A stretch of 56,131 bases of DNA. It comes from Ruminococcus sp. GTDB taxonomy: Bacteria; Bacillota; Clostridia; Oscillospirales; Acutalibacteraceae. The stretch is taken from contig JAFUIK010000033.1 of NCBI GenBank assembly GCA_017473955.1, forward strand, positions 1 through 56,131. Direction: 5' to 3'. Numbering within the stretch: the first letter of the stretch is position 1; each line of letters starts with the position of its first letter. Both the position numbers and the translations under genes were made by a program. Shown here in pieces: positions 34,630 through 43,596 of the stretch. The notes under the pieces were generated by a model. It ran no database searches, was not told the DNA's origin, and worked only from the letters and a program-made list of their open reading frames with translations.

Positions 34630-34791
34630 TTAATCGCCTTGTGGTGGCGTTTTTTGCTCCTTGCCTGACTTGTACTCTTCTAGGTATTCTTTGCCCTCTT
34701 CTGTCGCATAAAAATCTTGAATATCGGGCAAGAAACATTTTACAATTGCTTCTAATTCATAATCTGGGATATCCCATTTGCCTCGTTTCAT
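34630..34791 (-). CDS. Small acidic protein downstream of mobA
   Basis: A 53-aa frame starting MKRGKWDIPDYELEAIVKC, with FLPDIQDFYATEEGKEYLEEY after it. It lies 42 nt after the mobA stop in the same direction. The composition is protein-like and similar short acidic genes accompany mobilization genes in Firmicutes, but no good ribosome-binding site is visible. Function unknown. Confidence 0.5.
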   Translation of the reverse strand: MKRGKWDIPDYELEAIVKCFLPDIQDFYATEEGKEYLEEYKSGKEQKTPPQGD

Positions 34792-34833
34792 AAGGCATCA
34801 CGGAAATCTTGAGATTATGTCGGTATCACTCCT

Positions 34834-36177
34834 TTACATCTTCATTTGCATTTCATTACTTTCGTAATCTTTTTGTTGTTTTCTTCTATAGCGTTTACGT
34901 TCACGGACAAATTTCGGCTTTTGTTTATCATTGTCATCGGTTTCTCCTATCGTTGTAATATCAGCAGCAAGATGCAAAGCATCGATGGTAATATCGCTCC
35001 AATCCCTGCCCACTTGAGTTTCAGTTTCCACGGAGATAAATCCCTCGCTTTCAGATTCTGTGTCAAAGTGTTCAGTTCCTGTTGTATCATATCCTTCAAT
35101 CTTTCCGATTGTTTGAGTGATTCCAACTCCACCGTGGAACGGGTTAATTTGCTCTGGTCTTGTATCGTATCTACTATACTGCTTTTCTTGTCTATCGCTA
35201 TGCCTTCTACTAATTCCATCATCACTTCTGGTGTAGGTAGCTTTGATATCAAATCCGTATTTTTTACAATGGTCTGACCAGTCAGGCTTATGTGCTTTGC
35301 TAACAGGTTGTACTGTTCCGCTTTCAATGCTACACAAGTCGGTTGTATAGGTTCTGTCAGAGTTTCGACTGTTTGCTCTGTTAGTTCTTCTATTGGATTC
35401 AGTTGTTTCAAATTTTGCATATTCATCATATAATTCCTCCATATTCGTCTTTAAGTATTTTTTATCAAGGAGCTTGTTGTCCCTGAAAGATTGTCCTTGC
35501 GGTGTAGTGTAGGTTATGTATTTGTATCTATCTATCCACTTTACTCCGTAGCCAAGTGTTTTCATTCTCTCTATAAATTCTTTTTTCGTTCTGCTATGTG
35601 CTACGGCATAATCTATGGCATTTGTAAGTTTTATCTTTCTACTACTACCTTTTATGGCTGCTCTGTACTCTCTTTGGTTAATAGATTTCTGTTTTGGTTT
35701 CTCGTATGGTTTAAGTATCTCAAGTCCATACTGCTGACATATTTCATCAGACTTATGTCGCAGATTTTCAAGTTCAGCTTCACCTATCTGTATTTTGTGA
35801 CCTGTTTCACAGTTTACTGAGTTCACAACAAAGTGATTATGCCAATGATCACAGTCTATATGTGTTGCGACTACCACTTCAAAATCATCGAAAAGCTGTG
35901 CTGTCTTTAACCCTATTTCATGTATTTGTTGTGGGGTGATACCACAGTTTGGTTTAAATGATTGCACATACTGTTTGAAGAATACTCCTTTAGCTTTATT
36001 GTATCTATGCTTAGTAGCCATAAATTCATCGTAAGCGAACTCAGCCACACAGTTCACTCCGCTTACTAATTTTACGTTATCTAAGGTTGTTTTCTTATCT
36101 TGCATTACATAATCAAGAACTCTTTTCATTGCGGTAGCTGTTTGTGTTTTTTCAGGTATTGCTGTGAAGGTCGCCAT
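34834..36177 (-). CDS. MobA-type relaxase (mobilization nuclease)
   Basis: A 447-aa relaxase of the PF03432-like mobilization family that nicks oriT and leads the strand into a recipient. The N-terminus MATFTAIPEKTQTATAMKRV and the metal-binding histidines in ATHIDCDHWHNHFVVNSVN (about 108-126) are diagnostic. The C-terminal third is variable and charged. The ATG at 36177 follows GGAGGTG and overlaps the mobC stop (TGATG); a GTG one codon earlier is less likely. A second gene is nested in another frame at 34947-35429. No type IV secretion genes are present, so transfer would need a helper. Confidence 0.9.
   Translation of the reverse strand: MATFTAIPEKTQTATAMKRVLDYVMQDKKTTLDNVKLVSGVNCVAEFAYDEFMATKHRYNKAKGVFFKQYVQSFKPNCGITPQQIHEIGLKTAQLFDDFEVVVATHIDCDHWHNHFVVNSVNCETGHKIQIGEAELENLRHKSDEICQQYGLEILKPYEKPKQKSINQREYRAAIKGSSRKIKLTNAIDYAVAHSRTKKEFIERMKTLGYGVKWIDRYKYITYTTPQGQSFRDNKLLDKKYLKTNMEELYDEYAKFETTESNRRTNRANSRNSDRTYTTDLCSIESGTVQPVSKAHKPDWSDHCKKYGFDIKATYTRSDDGISRRHSDRQEKQYSRYDTRPEQINPFHGGVGITQTIGKIEGYDTTGTEHFDTESESEGFISVETETQVGRDWSDITIDALHLAADITTIGETDDNDKQKPKFVRERKRYRRKQQKDYESNEMQMKM
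34947..35429 (-). CDS. Nested MobB-like membrane protein inside mobA
   Basis: A 160-aa frame wholly inside mobA in a different register. It has its own GGAGG site (35436-35440) 6 nt before the ATG. The protein has a helical, coiled-coil-like middle (SIVDTIQDQSKLTRSTVELE) and a hydrophobic C-terminus (GIGAILPSMLCILLLILQR). Such nested mobB genes with one membrane segment are known in ColE1-type mobilization regions and help the relaxase engage the transport channel. Good start signal and sensible topology favour a real gene. Confidence 0.65.
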   Translation of the reverse strand: MMNMQNLKQLNPIEELTEQTVETLTEPIQPTCVALKAEQYNLLAKHISLTGQTIVKNTDLISKLPTPEVMMELVEGIAIDKKSSIVDTIQDQSKLTRSTVELESLKQSERLKDMIQQELNTLTQNLKARDLSPWKLKLKWAGIGAILPSMLCILLLILQR

Positions 36178-36497
36178 CACTTACACCTCCTGACAATCTC
36201 ATTGAGGAGCGTAAGCACCTGAGCGTATTGCTCTTTTATTTCTTTCAAATCAGGACAAGTTATTCGTCCCATATTGCAAAGGGTAGTAAGCTGATTGATA
36301 TTTCTACCTATTGCTTTTTGACCTTTGAGAACTTCATCGAGTCCTTCTATTACCGTAACCTTTTTACCCAGAGCAGAGGTAGTTACAAACTCGGTGAAGT
36401 TCATCTTAGCTTTTTCAGCCTTTAGTTTGATTTTTTTGTGATCGCTTTCTCTGAATCTCAGAGCTACAATCTTTGATTTTTTGTCTGTCTTAATCAT
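36177..36497 (-). CDS. MobC-type relaxosome accessory protein
   Basis: A 106-aa ribbon-helix-helix-like DNA-binding protein. KIVALRFRESDHKKIKLKAEKA is the DNA-binding part, and IGRNINQLTTLCNMG is the conserved MobC C-terminal motif. It helps the relaxase open oriT. The ATG at 36497 is directly next to AGAAAGG; a TTG at 36512 is the alternative start. Coupled to mobA by TGATG. Confidence 0.85.
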   Translation of the reverse strand: MIKTDKKSKIVALRFRESDHKKIKLKAEKAKMNFTEFVTTSALGKKVTVIEGLDEVLKGQKAIGRNINQLTTLCNMGRITCPDLKEIKEQYAQVLTLLNEIVRRCK

Positions 36498-36519
36498 CCT
36501 TTCTCTGCACAATTAAGTG

Positions 36520-36632
36520 CTTATTTATGCATTGGGGTTCGGGGTTCACCCCGACAAGCGTTTGTATCGTCGCCCTATTTCGGGTCGGCGTATATACAAA
36601 CAATATGCTTGCCTATCTCTGCGAGATAGCAT
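36520..36632. other. Candidate oriT with inverted repeats
   Basis: Directly upstream of mobC. GTTTGTAT (36560-36567) and ATACAAAC (36594-36601) form outer arms around GC-rich CGCC/GGCG sequence; CTATCTC and GAGATAG (36613-36629) form a second perfect 7-bp inverted repeat with a TGC loop; GGGGTTCACCCC lies at about 36541-36552. Position next to mobCA and the repeat arrangement suggest oriT. I cannot place the nick site. Confidence 0.55.
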
Positions 36633-37130
36633 TTTTCAACATCTAAGCATTACAATCATAAAAACCACCACCTTTCTAAAAAAACAAAAAGTCTTCTAGT
36701 AAAGCATCAGAAAACCTTTTACTCTGTTCTTCACTACAAGACTTTATTAGTTAGATTCTAATTGTAAACGCTTTATTCAAGCGTGCTATGTTTATTAAAT
36801 TTTCTTGCCCTTTTTAAAGGGTTGATTTTATGTTAAAGGAAAAGCTTTTATTAGTCAATACATTTTTGAATTTGTTTACAATTTGTTAGCATTTATTGGT
36901 AATTATTATTGTTATATAGTTTTACTGATATTTATTATTCTGCTAAAATAATATTGAAAAGTACAGAAAAAAACGCACCGTAAACAAAGCAACTTCAGTG
37001 CTCACTCTAACACAAAGCTTTAACAATTTCTCAAATTTCCGCTGTGTTGGTTTCAATCTTTCAAGTGGATATTTTCTTTAGTTTCAGATTATCTTTTCAT
37101 ATGCTTTGATTTTCGCTCTTACAGACAGAA
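36633..37130. other. AT-rich gene-free region
   Basis: About 500 nt, rich in A and T runs, between the candidate oriT and the lipoprotein terminator. I find no credible coding frame, promoter pair or RNA here. Confidence 0.5.
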
Positions 37131-37135
37131 AAACA

Positions 37136-37165
37136 GAGTATAGATGTACAAGTACATCCATACTC
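37136..37165 (-). terminator. Terminator after the element lipoprotein
   Basis: GAGTAT..ATGTAC and GTACAT..ATACTC pair with one internal mismatch; the minus strand continues with TGTTTTTC. The words ACAGAGTATAGATG are shared with the terminator at 52062-52101. Confidence 0.75.
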
Positions 37166-37201
37166 TAATCTTTGGTTACAGTGGGTCAGATTTTGATGTG
37201 A

Positions 37202-37897
37202 TTATCCATAGCAGAAGTAAATGTTATACTCTCCGTCTGATTGCTTTTCAGCGTAGCAGTTAAAGCTTATCTGGGTGTAATTCGTTGCGTATCCATCTAG
37301 TGCAAGTATTGAATCTATGTCTGCATCTAAGCCTGATACTGTCCTACTCAGCTGTTCTTCGTATGTACGATTTGCTGTCGTGTTTAGGCAACCTTGATAT
37401 GCGAACAACCAACCGCTGTTGCTTGTGTTGAGCGTTGAATCGTATACCATACCTTTGCTTTGATTGTGGCTGATTATGTAGCTCACTATGTTCTGAATAT
37501 CTTGTTCATTGTTACTGGAGTTTGGTTCTTGTTTAACTGATTCTTGTTTTGCTTTTTCTGTTAGTTTTTGCGTCGGCTTAGTTGTTGGTTCAGATGCTGA
37601 TTTTTGAGTTATCTTTTGAGCTTGTGCAGTAGCTTTGGTTTCTTCTGCTCGCTCTATGATTTCAGCTTCATTTTTCTGTTCTATTTTGGTTGTAGCAATT
37701 ACTGTTTCAACTTCAGTTGGTTCTGTAGATTTCTCTGTTACTGCTACTGTTTCTCTGACAGTTTCTTTTGCTTGCGTTTCAACGATTGCTGTTGGTGTGA
37801 TTTCATCAGGTGTAGCTTTTATTGTATCACTGTTGCTGTTACACGCCGTGAGCACGATCAGGCTGAATATTAGTGTGCATAGAATTCTCTTTTTCAT
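37202..37897 (-). CDS. Element-borne lipoprotein
   Basis: A 231-aa lipoprotein: signal peptide with lipobox LTAC (Cys19), a long Thr/Glu/Lys-rich disordered stretch (25-130), and a C-terminal globular part of about 95 residues with DIQNIVSYIISHNQSKGMVYD and three cysteines. I do not recognise the domain. Similar lipoproteins ride on mobilizable elements of gut Firmicutes. Overlaps the next gene upstream (37894) by 4 nt. Confidence 0.72.
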   Translation of the reverse strand: MKKRILCTLIFSLIVLTACNSNSDTIKATPDEITPTAIVETQAKETVRETVAVTEKSTEPTEVETVIATTKIEQKNEAEIIERAEETKATAQAQKITQKSASEPTTKPTQKLTEKAKQESVKQEPNSSNNEQDIQNIVSYIISHNQSKGMVYDSTLNTSNSGWLFAYQGCLNTTANRTYEEQLSRTVSGLDADIDSILALDGYATNYTQISFNCYAEKQSDGEYNIYFCYG

Positions 37898-38172
37898 ATT
37901 TCGTCACCTCTATAATTTTCAACTTCTATCATTATTTTTGTTGCTATTATGAATCCTTGTGCGAACATATCTCGCTCCAAACAACCGTACAGTTCACTGT
38001 AGGCATCTTTGAATTTTTCAAATGTTTCTTTTTGCTTTTGCGTGAGTGTAGGGTTTAGCTCTTCTTCATATTGACAGACTAGATTTTGAAGTTTATCTAC
38101 TTTCGAACCTCGACTGACATCTCTGTCGCACGGACTTACGTTTCCATAATACAAATCTTCGAGTATGCTCAT
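37894..38172 (-). CDS. DUF6809-like small protein
   Basis: A 92-aa helical protein starting MSILEDLYYGNVSPCDRDVS, followed by KQKETFEKFKDAYSELYGCLERD and FAQGFIIATKIMIEV. This pattern matches a small family common on Firmicutes mobile elements, which I recall as DUF6809. Function unknown. It is linked by ATGA overlaps to the genes on both sides. Confidence 0.7.
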   Translation of the reverse strand: MSILEDLYYGNVSPCDRDVSRGSKVDKLQNLVCQYEEELNPTLTQKQKETFEKFKDAYSELYGCLERDMFAQGFIIATKIMIEVENYRGDEI

Positions 38173-38288
38173 CTAACCACCTCACATAGCAAGAGAGCGA
38201 CCCTCTTCGATGCTAATCGATAGAGAATCGCTCTCGTTTTTATTTTCTTATTATGTTTTAGTTTCTCTCTGACTTTTTGTGCCATCAT
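38169..38288 (-). CDS. Tiny basic protein coupled to the DUF6809-like gene
   Basis: A 39-aa frame, MMAQKVREKLKHNKKIKTR then ILYRLASKRVALLLCEVVR, preceded by GGAGGTGCT and ending in a 4-nt ATGA overlap with the next gene. Strong start signal and coupling support translation, either as a basic peptide or as a translational leader. Confidence 0.55.
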   Translation of the reverse strand: MMAQKVREKLKHNKKIKTRAILYRLASKRVALLLCEVVR

Positions 38289-38393
38289 AGCACCTCCTTT
38301 GCAACACAAACATATACTACACAACTTTTCATAAGTCCAGATAAATATTCATAGCAAAAGAAAAAGGCAGAGATTTCTCTCTGCCACTCAGTA

Positions 38394-39299
38394 TTATTCA
38401 TCGAACTGTAAAATTTGGGTTTTATCTAACTTATACAAGCTTTTGTTTTTCACCATTTTATAAAGATTTATTTTATTCTCTTCGCAATAATCATAGATTT
38501 CTTTTTCAAACTCTGTTTTCGCCATACAGCCTAGAATCACAGAACGAGGTCGCACCATATCACGTAATGCTCCTTTGTTTTCTGTGTTCCAATTAATGCC
38601 ACAAGCTCCTTTATCTTGTATTATTCTCCACTCTTTCTCATAACTCCATTCAGGAGATTTTGAAATAAGACTTTTTATAAACACACTTTTAGTATCAGTA
38701 TCAATTGTATTAGGATTAATTGATCGAATACTTGATCTTTCACTAGAATATATCACCGGGACTGGAGAAAAGCCTAATTGTTTATTAATACTCAGCAACT
38801 CATACTCTACACAAATCCCACAGTGATTATTAGCGTAATGTGACCACATCAATAAAGAATCATCTAACTCACTCAAACAAAAAACACCTATTGTTGTTTT
38901 CATTTTTTCGAAATTAGCTCGTAATTTACGGAGTCCTTTGGATATTTTTTGATTTAGCATACGCCATTTAGAACTTCCTTTTCGAAACTCTCGTTTATTA
39001 GGTATTAATTCTAAAGTGTTTTGAAAAACTTGATTATCATCAATTAATATATCGCAATCAAATACATCATTAAAATTACATGGAGCTGAAAACCATATCT
39101 TATTCGCCTTAAGATTTTCAATCGTCCTGTTGCTATCACCACAATACTTGTATAGAAAGGCTGGTGCACAACATGTATAGTAATATCCGATTTTTTCGAA
39201 TATACTATCATTCGTATTTTGTCTATTAACTAAACTTGTTATTAGTTGTGTATGTAGTTCATTTTTCCAATCATCTGTGTATACTTCATTATCAATCAT
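38394..39299 (-). CDS. DUF2971 domain protein
   Basis: A 301-aa protein of the DUF2971 family, often seen in defence or phage-associated loci and without known biochemical role. FLYKYCGDSNRTIENLKANK, IWFSAPCNFNDVFDCDI and FCLSELDDSLLMWSHYANNH then GICVEYE are the family landmarks. It follows the cyclase-fold gene on the same strand with a 133-nt gap, so it may be part of the same system or an independent gene. Confidence 0.85.
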   Translation of the reverse strand: MIDNEVYTDDWKNELHTQLITSLVNRQNTNDSIFEKIGYYYTCCAPAFLYKYCGDSNRTIENLKANKIWFSAPCNFNDVFDCDILIDDNQVFQNTLELIPNKREFRKGSSKWRMLNQKISKGLRKLRANFEKMKTTIGVFCLSELDDSLLMWSHYANNHCGICVEYELLSINKQLGFSPVPVIYSSERSSIRSINPNTIDTDTKSVFIKSLISKSPEWSYEKEWRIIQDKGACGINWNTENKGALRDMVRPRSVILGCMAKTEFEKEIYDYCEENKINLYKMVKNKSLYKLDKTQILQFDE

Positions 39300-39432
39300 G
39301 TGTTTTACCTCAATATTCTTTCCAAAATGGAATTAGTAAATCAGCAAATATCTTTTAAACTCTTTATTCACTTTTCAGAAATCTCCAACCATTTTATGAA
39401 AAGTTATCTTATTAACCTCATTTATCTATTCT

Positions 39433-40440
39433 TTAGTTTGTTACAGATTTATACCATTCATTTGCCTTAACATAATAATCTTTAATATCCGTTATGGCTT
39501 CTCTATCCAATTCGTTGGACCAGTTTTTATGATTAGCCGAAAAGTCAAAAAACTTAATTGCGTTATCATAATAAGAGGAAAAATGGGGGTTATTATTCAT
39601 TTTATTTATACAGTCTTTTAGATTGTATTTATTAAAATAAGAGGATTCTCTCCAGTATCTCGCCCAATCTAACATCATTGGACTAAGAAACTCTTTGTTC
39701 TTTTCTTTAATGTGGGCTAAATACGGAATGAAATAATCGTTGTACACAGGGTGCGAGTTGTTAAAACTTTTTCCAAATGCAATCCCGATGGCATTCTGTG
39801 CAGTTTCACCTCTTGCAGCTTCGACCAATGGTGAACCTAAGTATATTGATTTATAAGGATTCATAACAGCCAAACCAGTTGAAACACATCCTCTTAACGG
39901 AATACCAGCAACAATTGCTTGGCAGAAAAAATCCATACATGTTTGTAAAAAAGATAGATATATATGGTGTCTATCATACATTATTGGATATTGCTCTGTT
40001 CCAATTTCACCAAGCAAGAGAGGATACGGCTCGTATTTCTGATCTCTAAGCCAAAAAGGTCTTTTACTTAGTTGATAATTAACATAAATTAAGAATGTAT
40101 CGCTAAAATGACATACATTGATATATCCGTTAGCATCTGCGATTAATACATTTTGTTTCCAATCATTTGACACTGGTGCTGGTACTACACTACCAGCTAT
40201 GCTTTCTTGACCATCCATCGTAGATTTTTGTTTGTCAACTAAATCAAGCAGTTTATTATATAAATCAAGGACCACTTGATTTCCGTTAGACTCTACAAAA
40301 TTTGAGAATCCTAAAATATCAAAAAGAGCCATTGAATAAACCTGTTCTTTGCAACAGATCTCCTCCATATATTCATCAAATTCCGACTGTGATTTTAGAG
40401 GTCTTTCAAAATCTGGTGGTGGATTGATTGTAGTGCTCAT
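39433..40440 (-). CDS. Class III nucleotide cyclase-fold protein
   Basis: A 335-aa protein with several features of class III nucleotidyl cyclases: FDILGFSNF (40-48) with Asp41 where the first metal aspartate belongs, FSDTFLIYV (112-120) with Asp114 at the second, then PLRGCVSTG (181-189) and IYLGSPLVEAARGE (199-212), which resemble the R-x-G-x-x-x-G and YLG-x-x-V-x-x-AAR strands. Pycsar defence cyclases belong to this superfamily. Its ATG overlaps the stop of the MmeI-like gene by 1 nt (TAATG). Cyclase activity and any defence role are inference. Confidence 0.6.
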   Translation of the reverse strand: MSTTINPPPDFERPLKSQSEFDEYMEEICCKEQVYSMALFDILGFSNFVESNGNQVVLDLYNKLLDLVDKQKSTMDGQESIAGSVVPAPVSNDWKQNVLIADANGYINVCHFSDTFLIYVNYQLSKRPFWLRDQKYEPYPLLLGEIGTEQYPIMYDRHHIYLSFLQTCMDFFCQAIVAGIPLRGCVSTGLAVMNPYKSIYLGSPLVEAARGETAQNAIGIAFGKSFNNSHPVYNDYFIPYLAHIKEKNKEFLSPMMLDWARYWRESSYFNKYNLKDCINKMNNNPHFSSYYDNAIKFFDFSANHKNWSNELDREAITDIKDYYVKANEWYKSVTN

Positions 40441-43190
40441 TAACTAGTCAACTCCTGATACATCTTCATAAGCTCAGCTACGATTGCTGACTCGGAGAGG
40501 TCTTTTTTGAAGCCGTAGGCACGCATCACTGCTTTGTCGTTTGCCTGGTGAGCTTTGCGTAGCTCTGGTGGCATAGTAAGCTCGTCGTAGAGGTCAGCTA
40601 AAGAACAGTCAGGATACAGCTCTCTTGCTTCAAGAATAGCCTGTGCTGTCTTTTCGATTTCTGCCTTTTGCTGTTCTGTTGGCTCAGGCCAAGGAAAATT
40701 GTTGTAGACAATTTTTGCTGAATAGTCGTATCGAGTTTCCAGTCTTCCGCATACCGATCTCATCCACGCCATGTGAACATTTGAAGTTAACACTCCAAAG
40801 TGATATCTATTAGCATTTGGAATTAATTGCAGCTTGTTGCTACATATCACGTCTGGAGTTAGAAACCCAACAGGAACATATCTTCTATTTTCTGAAGAAA
40901 CTTCTGGAATTGCTATAAAATTGGTGGTAGGTTGTCGGTTTTCCGTAAAAACTGACGGAAAGTTTGCCCACTTTCTTGTCGCTGCCTTTTTACTCTTCTC
41001 TCTAAATTTTCTTACTTTCTCAATACGATCAATAACTGCTGGCATTTCTCTAAGTAACTTAGGAGAAGTTTCTGCAAGCCACAAGCAATATCGTCTCTTT
41101 CCTTTAATGAATTCTTCACCACCAAGAAATAGTTTTATAACTTCTATCGCTTTAGGTTCCTGTTCCAAAAAAGAACTATACTCATTCTCAGTGATAATTA
41201 AATTACCTCCGTCTGTAGGTTGACTACCCTTACTCATAATTGGGACTGAGCAAATCGGCTTGATTCGGCTTTCTATAAAAACATTATCAGCATCGACTAG
41301 ATAAGCATTTATGTTTTTGGCAATGCTAAACCTATCGTTTTCATATAGGATCTTTGATTTATTATTTAGTGATACACTAAAACCTACAATAACACAATGA
41401 ACATGGGCTTTTTGAGAAGCTTCACTATCCCATCTAAAAGTTCTATATGCAAAATCAATATGAACATTATATTTTTCGTAGAGAGGTTTCCATATTACTG
41501 CCACTTGCTCACCTTGAGTAATACTATTAGTTGACACAAAAGCACAACTAATAGTTGTTCCTATAATATAATTACAAGCTTTAAAATACCATCCTGCAAC
41601 ATAATCCATATTTTTGGCTGTTTCACTGGTTGTAAATGTTAGATCGGTTTTTTGCTCACTACTTTGATATGCATAGCCTACAAAAGGTGGATTACCCATA
41701 ATGTAATTGAGCTTTTCTTTTGGTACTACCTCTTCCCAATCGATACGCAGGGCATTGGCTTCGATGATATTAGCGTAGGATTTAAGAGGTAAGAAGTTCA
41801 GGCTCTTGTGAACGATGCTCTCGGTTTCTTTCATCATCTGGGATTCAGCTATCCACAGAGCTGTTTTCGCTACAGTTACAGCGAAGTCGTTAATCTCAAT
41901 TCCGTAGAACTGACCGATTGATACACGGATAACATCACCTGTATCAAATACAATCTGGTCACCAAGAACTGTCTTCAATGCTTCGTTTTCAAGACGTCTG
42001 AGTGAAATATATGTTTCTGTCAAAAAGTTTCCTGAACCACAGGCAGGGTCTAAGAATGTAAGGCTTGCGAGCTTATTACGATACTCGTCAATCTTCTTCT
42101 CTCTTGTTTTTGCACTTTTAATCTCTTTAATTTCAGCTAGCTCATCTCTGAGTTCATCAAGGAACAATGGGTCTATTACCTTGTGGATATTCTCGATGGA
42201 AGTGTAGTGCATACCGCCACTACGTCTTGTTTCAGGATTGAGCGTAGACTCAAACACAGCACCGAAAATTGTAGGGCTGATGTCAGACCAATCAAATTCT
42301 GCACTGGCATTTTTTAAGAGTATCTCACGGATTTTATCATTGAATTGTGGGATTTCAATATCACTGCTAGCAAATAAACCACCGTTTACATAAGGGAACT
42401 GTGTGAGTAGCTCGTCTTCATAAGCATCACGGTCTTCATCCTTGGTATCAAGGATTCTGAAAAGCTCGATAAGAGCTCTACGCATATCACGAGCAGGGAA
42501 AGAATTTATATAATTATGGAACTTGTTGTGACCACCGAAAACTCCTGCGTCCTCTGCATAAAGGCAGAATACAAGACGGACACAGAGCATATTAAGACTC
42601 TGCAAAGTTTTAGGGTCTTCAGGGTTATGATACTGCTTTAAGATTTCGTCATAAAGCACGCCTACAAGCTTACCCGCTTTTACGGAAACTTCCATTTCAC
42701 GATGGATGTTCTCGTCACCTGTATCTACTAAAAACTGTAATCTGTAGTACTCTTTAGGAAGGTTTTTAAGCAGAATAAGCTCAGGCTCAGAGTTAGGCTT
42801 CTCCATATCATAAACCAGAATCTGTTCAAAGTTGCACGCAACTATCCAACGTGGACGCTGACTGTATGGCAGAGCTGCAGAATAACGGCGAGCCTGCTCA
42901 AAAGGTGTGAGTAATGTGCCATCAGACTGTTTTATTGGTTTCTGCAAATCCTTGCCTTTACCTTTTTGCTCAATAAGCACGTGAGTAGCAGGGATATATG
43001 CATCAATAAAGCTTGTGTGGTCAAGCTTTACCTGTTCTTCAAAGGTGATGAACTGCTCCGGGTGGGAAACACCAAGAACATCCTGCAACAGTGAGAGCCA
43101 GAACTTCTGACTTTCGCCTTTCTCGTAGCCCTTGTCCTTCCAATATTCTGCAAATTCCTTAGCCGCTAAACGACGTTCTGTGTCTTTCAT
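40440..43190 (-). CDS. MmeI-like single-chain restriction enzyme-methyltransferase
   Basis: A 916-aa type IIL/IIG enzyme that cuts and methylates DNA with one polypeptide. The N-terminal nuclease motif is Asp63-x10-Glu74-x-Lys76 (VLIEQKGKG). A helical spacer leads to the N6-adenine methyltransferase with motif I FLDPACGSGNFL (379-390) and motif IV NPPF (500-503). The C-terminal target-recognition region runs from about 620, with WPEPTEQQKAEI near the end as in MmeI relatives. All catalytic motifs look intact. The coupled gene downstream is the cyclase-fold protein. Confidence 0.92.
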   Translation of the reverse strand: MKDTERRLAAKEFAEYWKDKGYEKGESQKFWLSLLQDVLGVSHPEQFITFEEQVKLDHTSFIDAYIPATHVLIEQKGKGKDLQKPIKQSDGTLLTPFEQARRYSAALPYSQRPRWIVACNFEQILVYDMEKPNSEPELILLKNLPKEYYRLQFLVDTGDENIHREMEVSVKAGKLVGVLYDEILKQYHNPEDPKTLQSLNMLCVRLVFCLYAEDAGVFGGHNKFHNYINSFPARDMRRALIELFRILDTKDEDRDAYEDELLTQFPYVNGGLFASSDIEIPQFNDKIREILLKNASAEFDWSDISPTIFGAVFESTLNPETRRSGGMHYTSIENIHKVIDPLFLDELRDELAEIKEIKSAKTREKKIDEYRNKLASLTFLDPACGSGNFLTETYISLRRLENEALKTVLGDQIVFDTGDVIRVSIGQFYGIEINDFAVTVAKTALWIAESQMMKETESIVHKSLNFLPLKSYANIIEANALRIDWEEVVPKEKLNYIMGNPPFVGYAYQSSEQKTDLTFTTSETAKNMDYVAGWYFKACNYIIGTTISCAFVSTNSITQGEQVAVIWKPLYEKYNVHIDFAYRTFRWDSEASQKAHVHCVIVGFSVSLNNKSKILYENDRFSIAKNINAYLVDADNVFIESRIKPICSVPIMSKGSQPTDGGNLIITENEYSSFLEQEPKAIEVIKLFLGGEEFIKGKRRYCLWLAETSPKLLREMPAVIDRIEKVRKFREKSKKAATRKWANFPSVFTENRQPTTNFIAIPEVSSENRRYVPVGFLTPDVICSNKLQLIPNANRYHFGVLTSNVHMAWMRSVCGRLETRYDYSAKIVYNNFPWPEPTEQQKAEIEKTAQAILEARELYPDCSLADLYDELTMPPELRKAHQANDKAVMRAYGFKKDLSESAIVAELMKMYQELTS

Positions 43191-43278
43191 AATCCGTAAT
43201 CCTTACCTGTGTTTTTTAATAAGTAAATCTGTTTTTATTATACAACTTGGAGTAGACAAAATCAATGTATAAACGAAA

Positions 43279-43431
43279 GTGCGATTTAACAATGGTGATG
43301 TTTATAAAAACTATTTAATTTATAAACAAGCTCCTGTGAAAACAATGGCAAGAAACTATCTGATGTTTCATACAATGGATCCGACTATGGCTATTGAGAA
43401 CCTAAAAGAAATATATAAACAAAAAAGTTAA
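43279..43431 (+). CDS. Possible 50-aa gene remnant
   Basis: A GTG-started frame ending KQAPVKTMARNYLMFHTMD and IENLKEIYKQKS. The C-terminal half looks protein-like, but the start has no ribosome-binding site. It may be the 3' end of a gene lost from the element. Low confidence. Confidence 0.25.
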   Translation: MRFNNGDVYKNYLIYKQAPVKTMARNYLMFHTMDPTMAIENLKEIYKQKS

Positions 43432-43540
43432 TTATATATGTTACAATATCCATAACAAAACAGAATTGCGTAACAATTCAGTATGAGTGTTCAAAACTGA
43501 TTCACGTTTTGAACACTTTATTATATTGTTAAACGAAAAA

Positions 43541-43569
43541 ACAACGGCAGGGATTCACCTTGCCGTTGT
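43541..43569 (-). terminator. Terminator of the retron operon
   Basis: ACAACGGCAGGG and CCTTGCCGTTGT pair over 12 positions with one G-T type mismatch; the minus strand continues TTTTTTCG. Located 28 nt after the HTH stop. Confidence 0.85.
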
Positions 43570-43596
43570 ACTTTTATGCACGAACATTATTTATAT

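Larger units (their letters stand above)
43191..43596. other. Spacer between retron operon and MmeI-like gene
   Basis: Contains a possible plus-strand gene remnant at 43279-43431, a hairpin GTGTTCAAAAC/GTTTTGAACAC (43487-43516) followed by TTTATT that would stop plus-strand transcripts, and the retron terminator (43541-43569). Confidence 0.6.

Noticed and set aside
36517-36699. Plus-strand 60-aa frame over the candidate oriT
   Set aside because: No start signal; the inverted repeats explain the sequence better.
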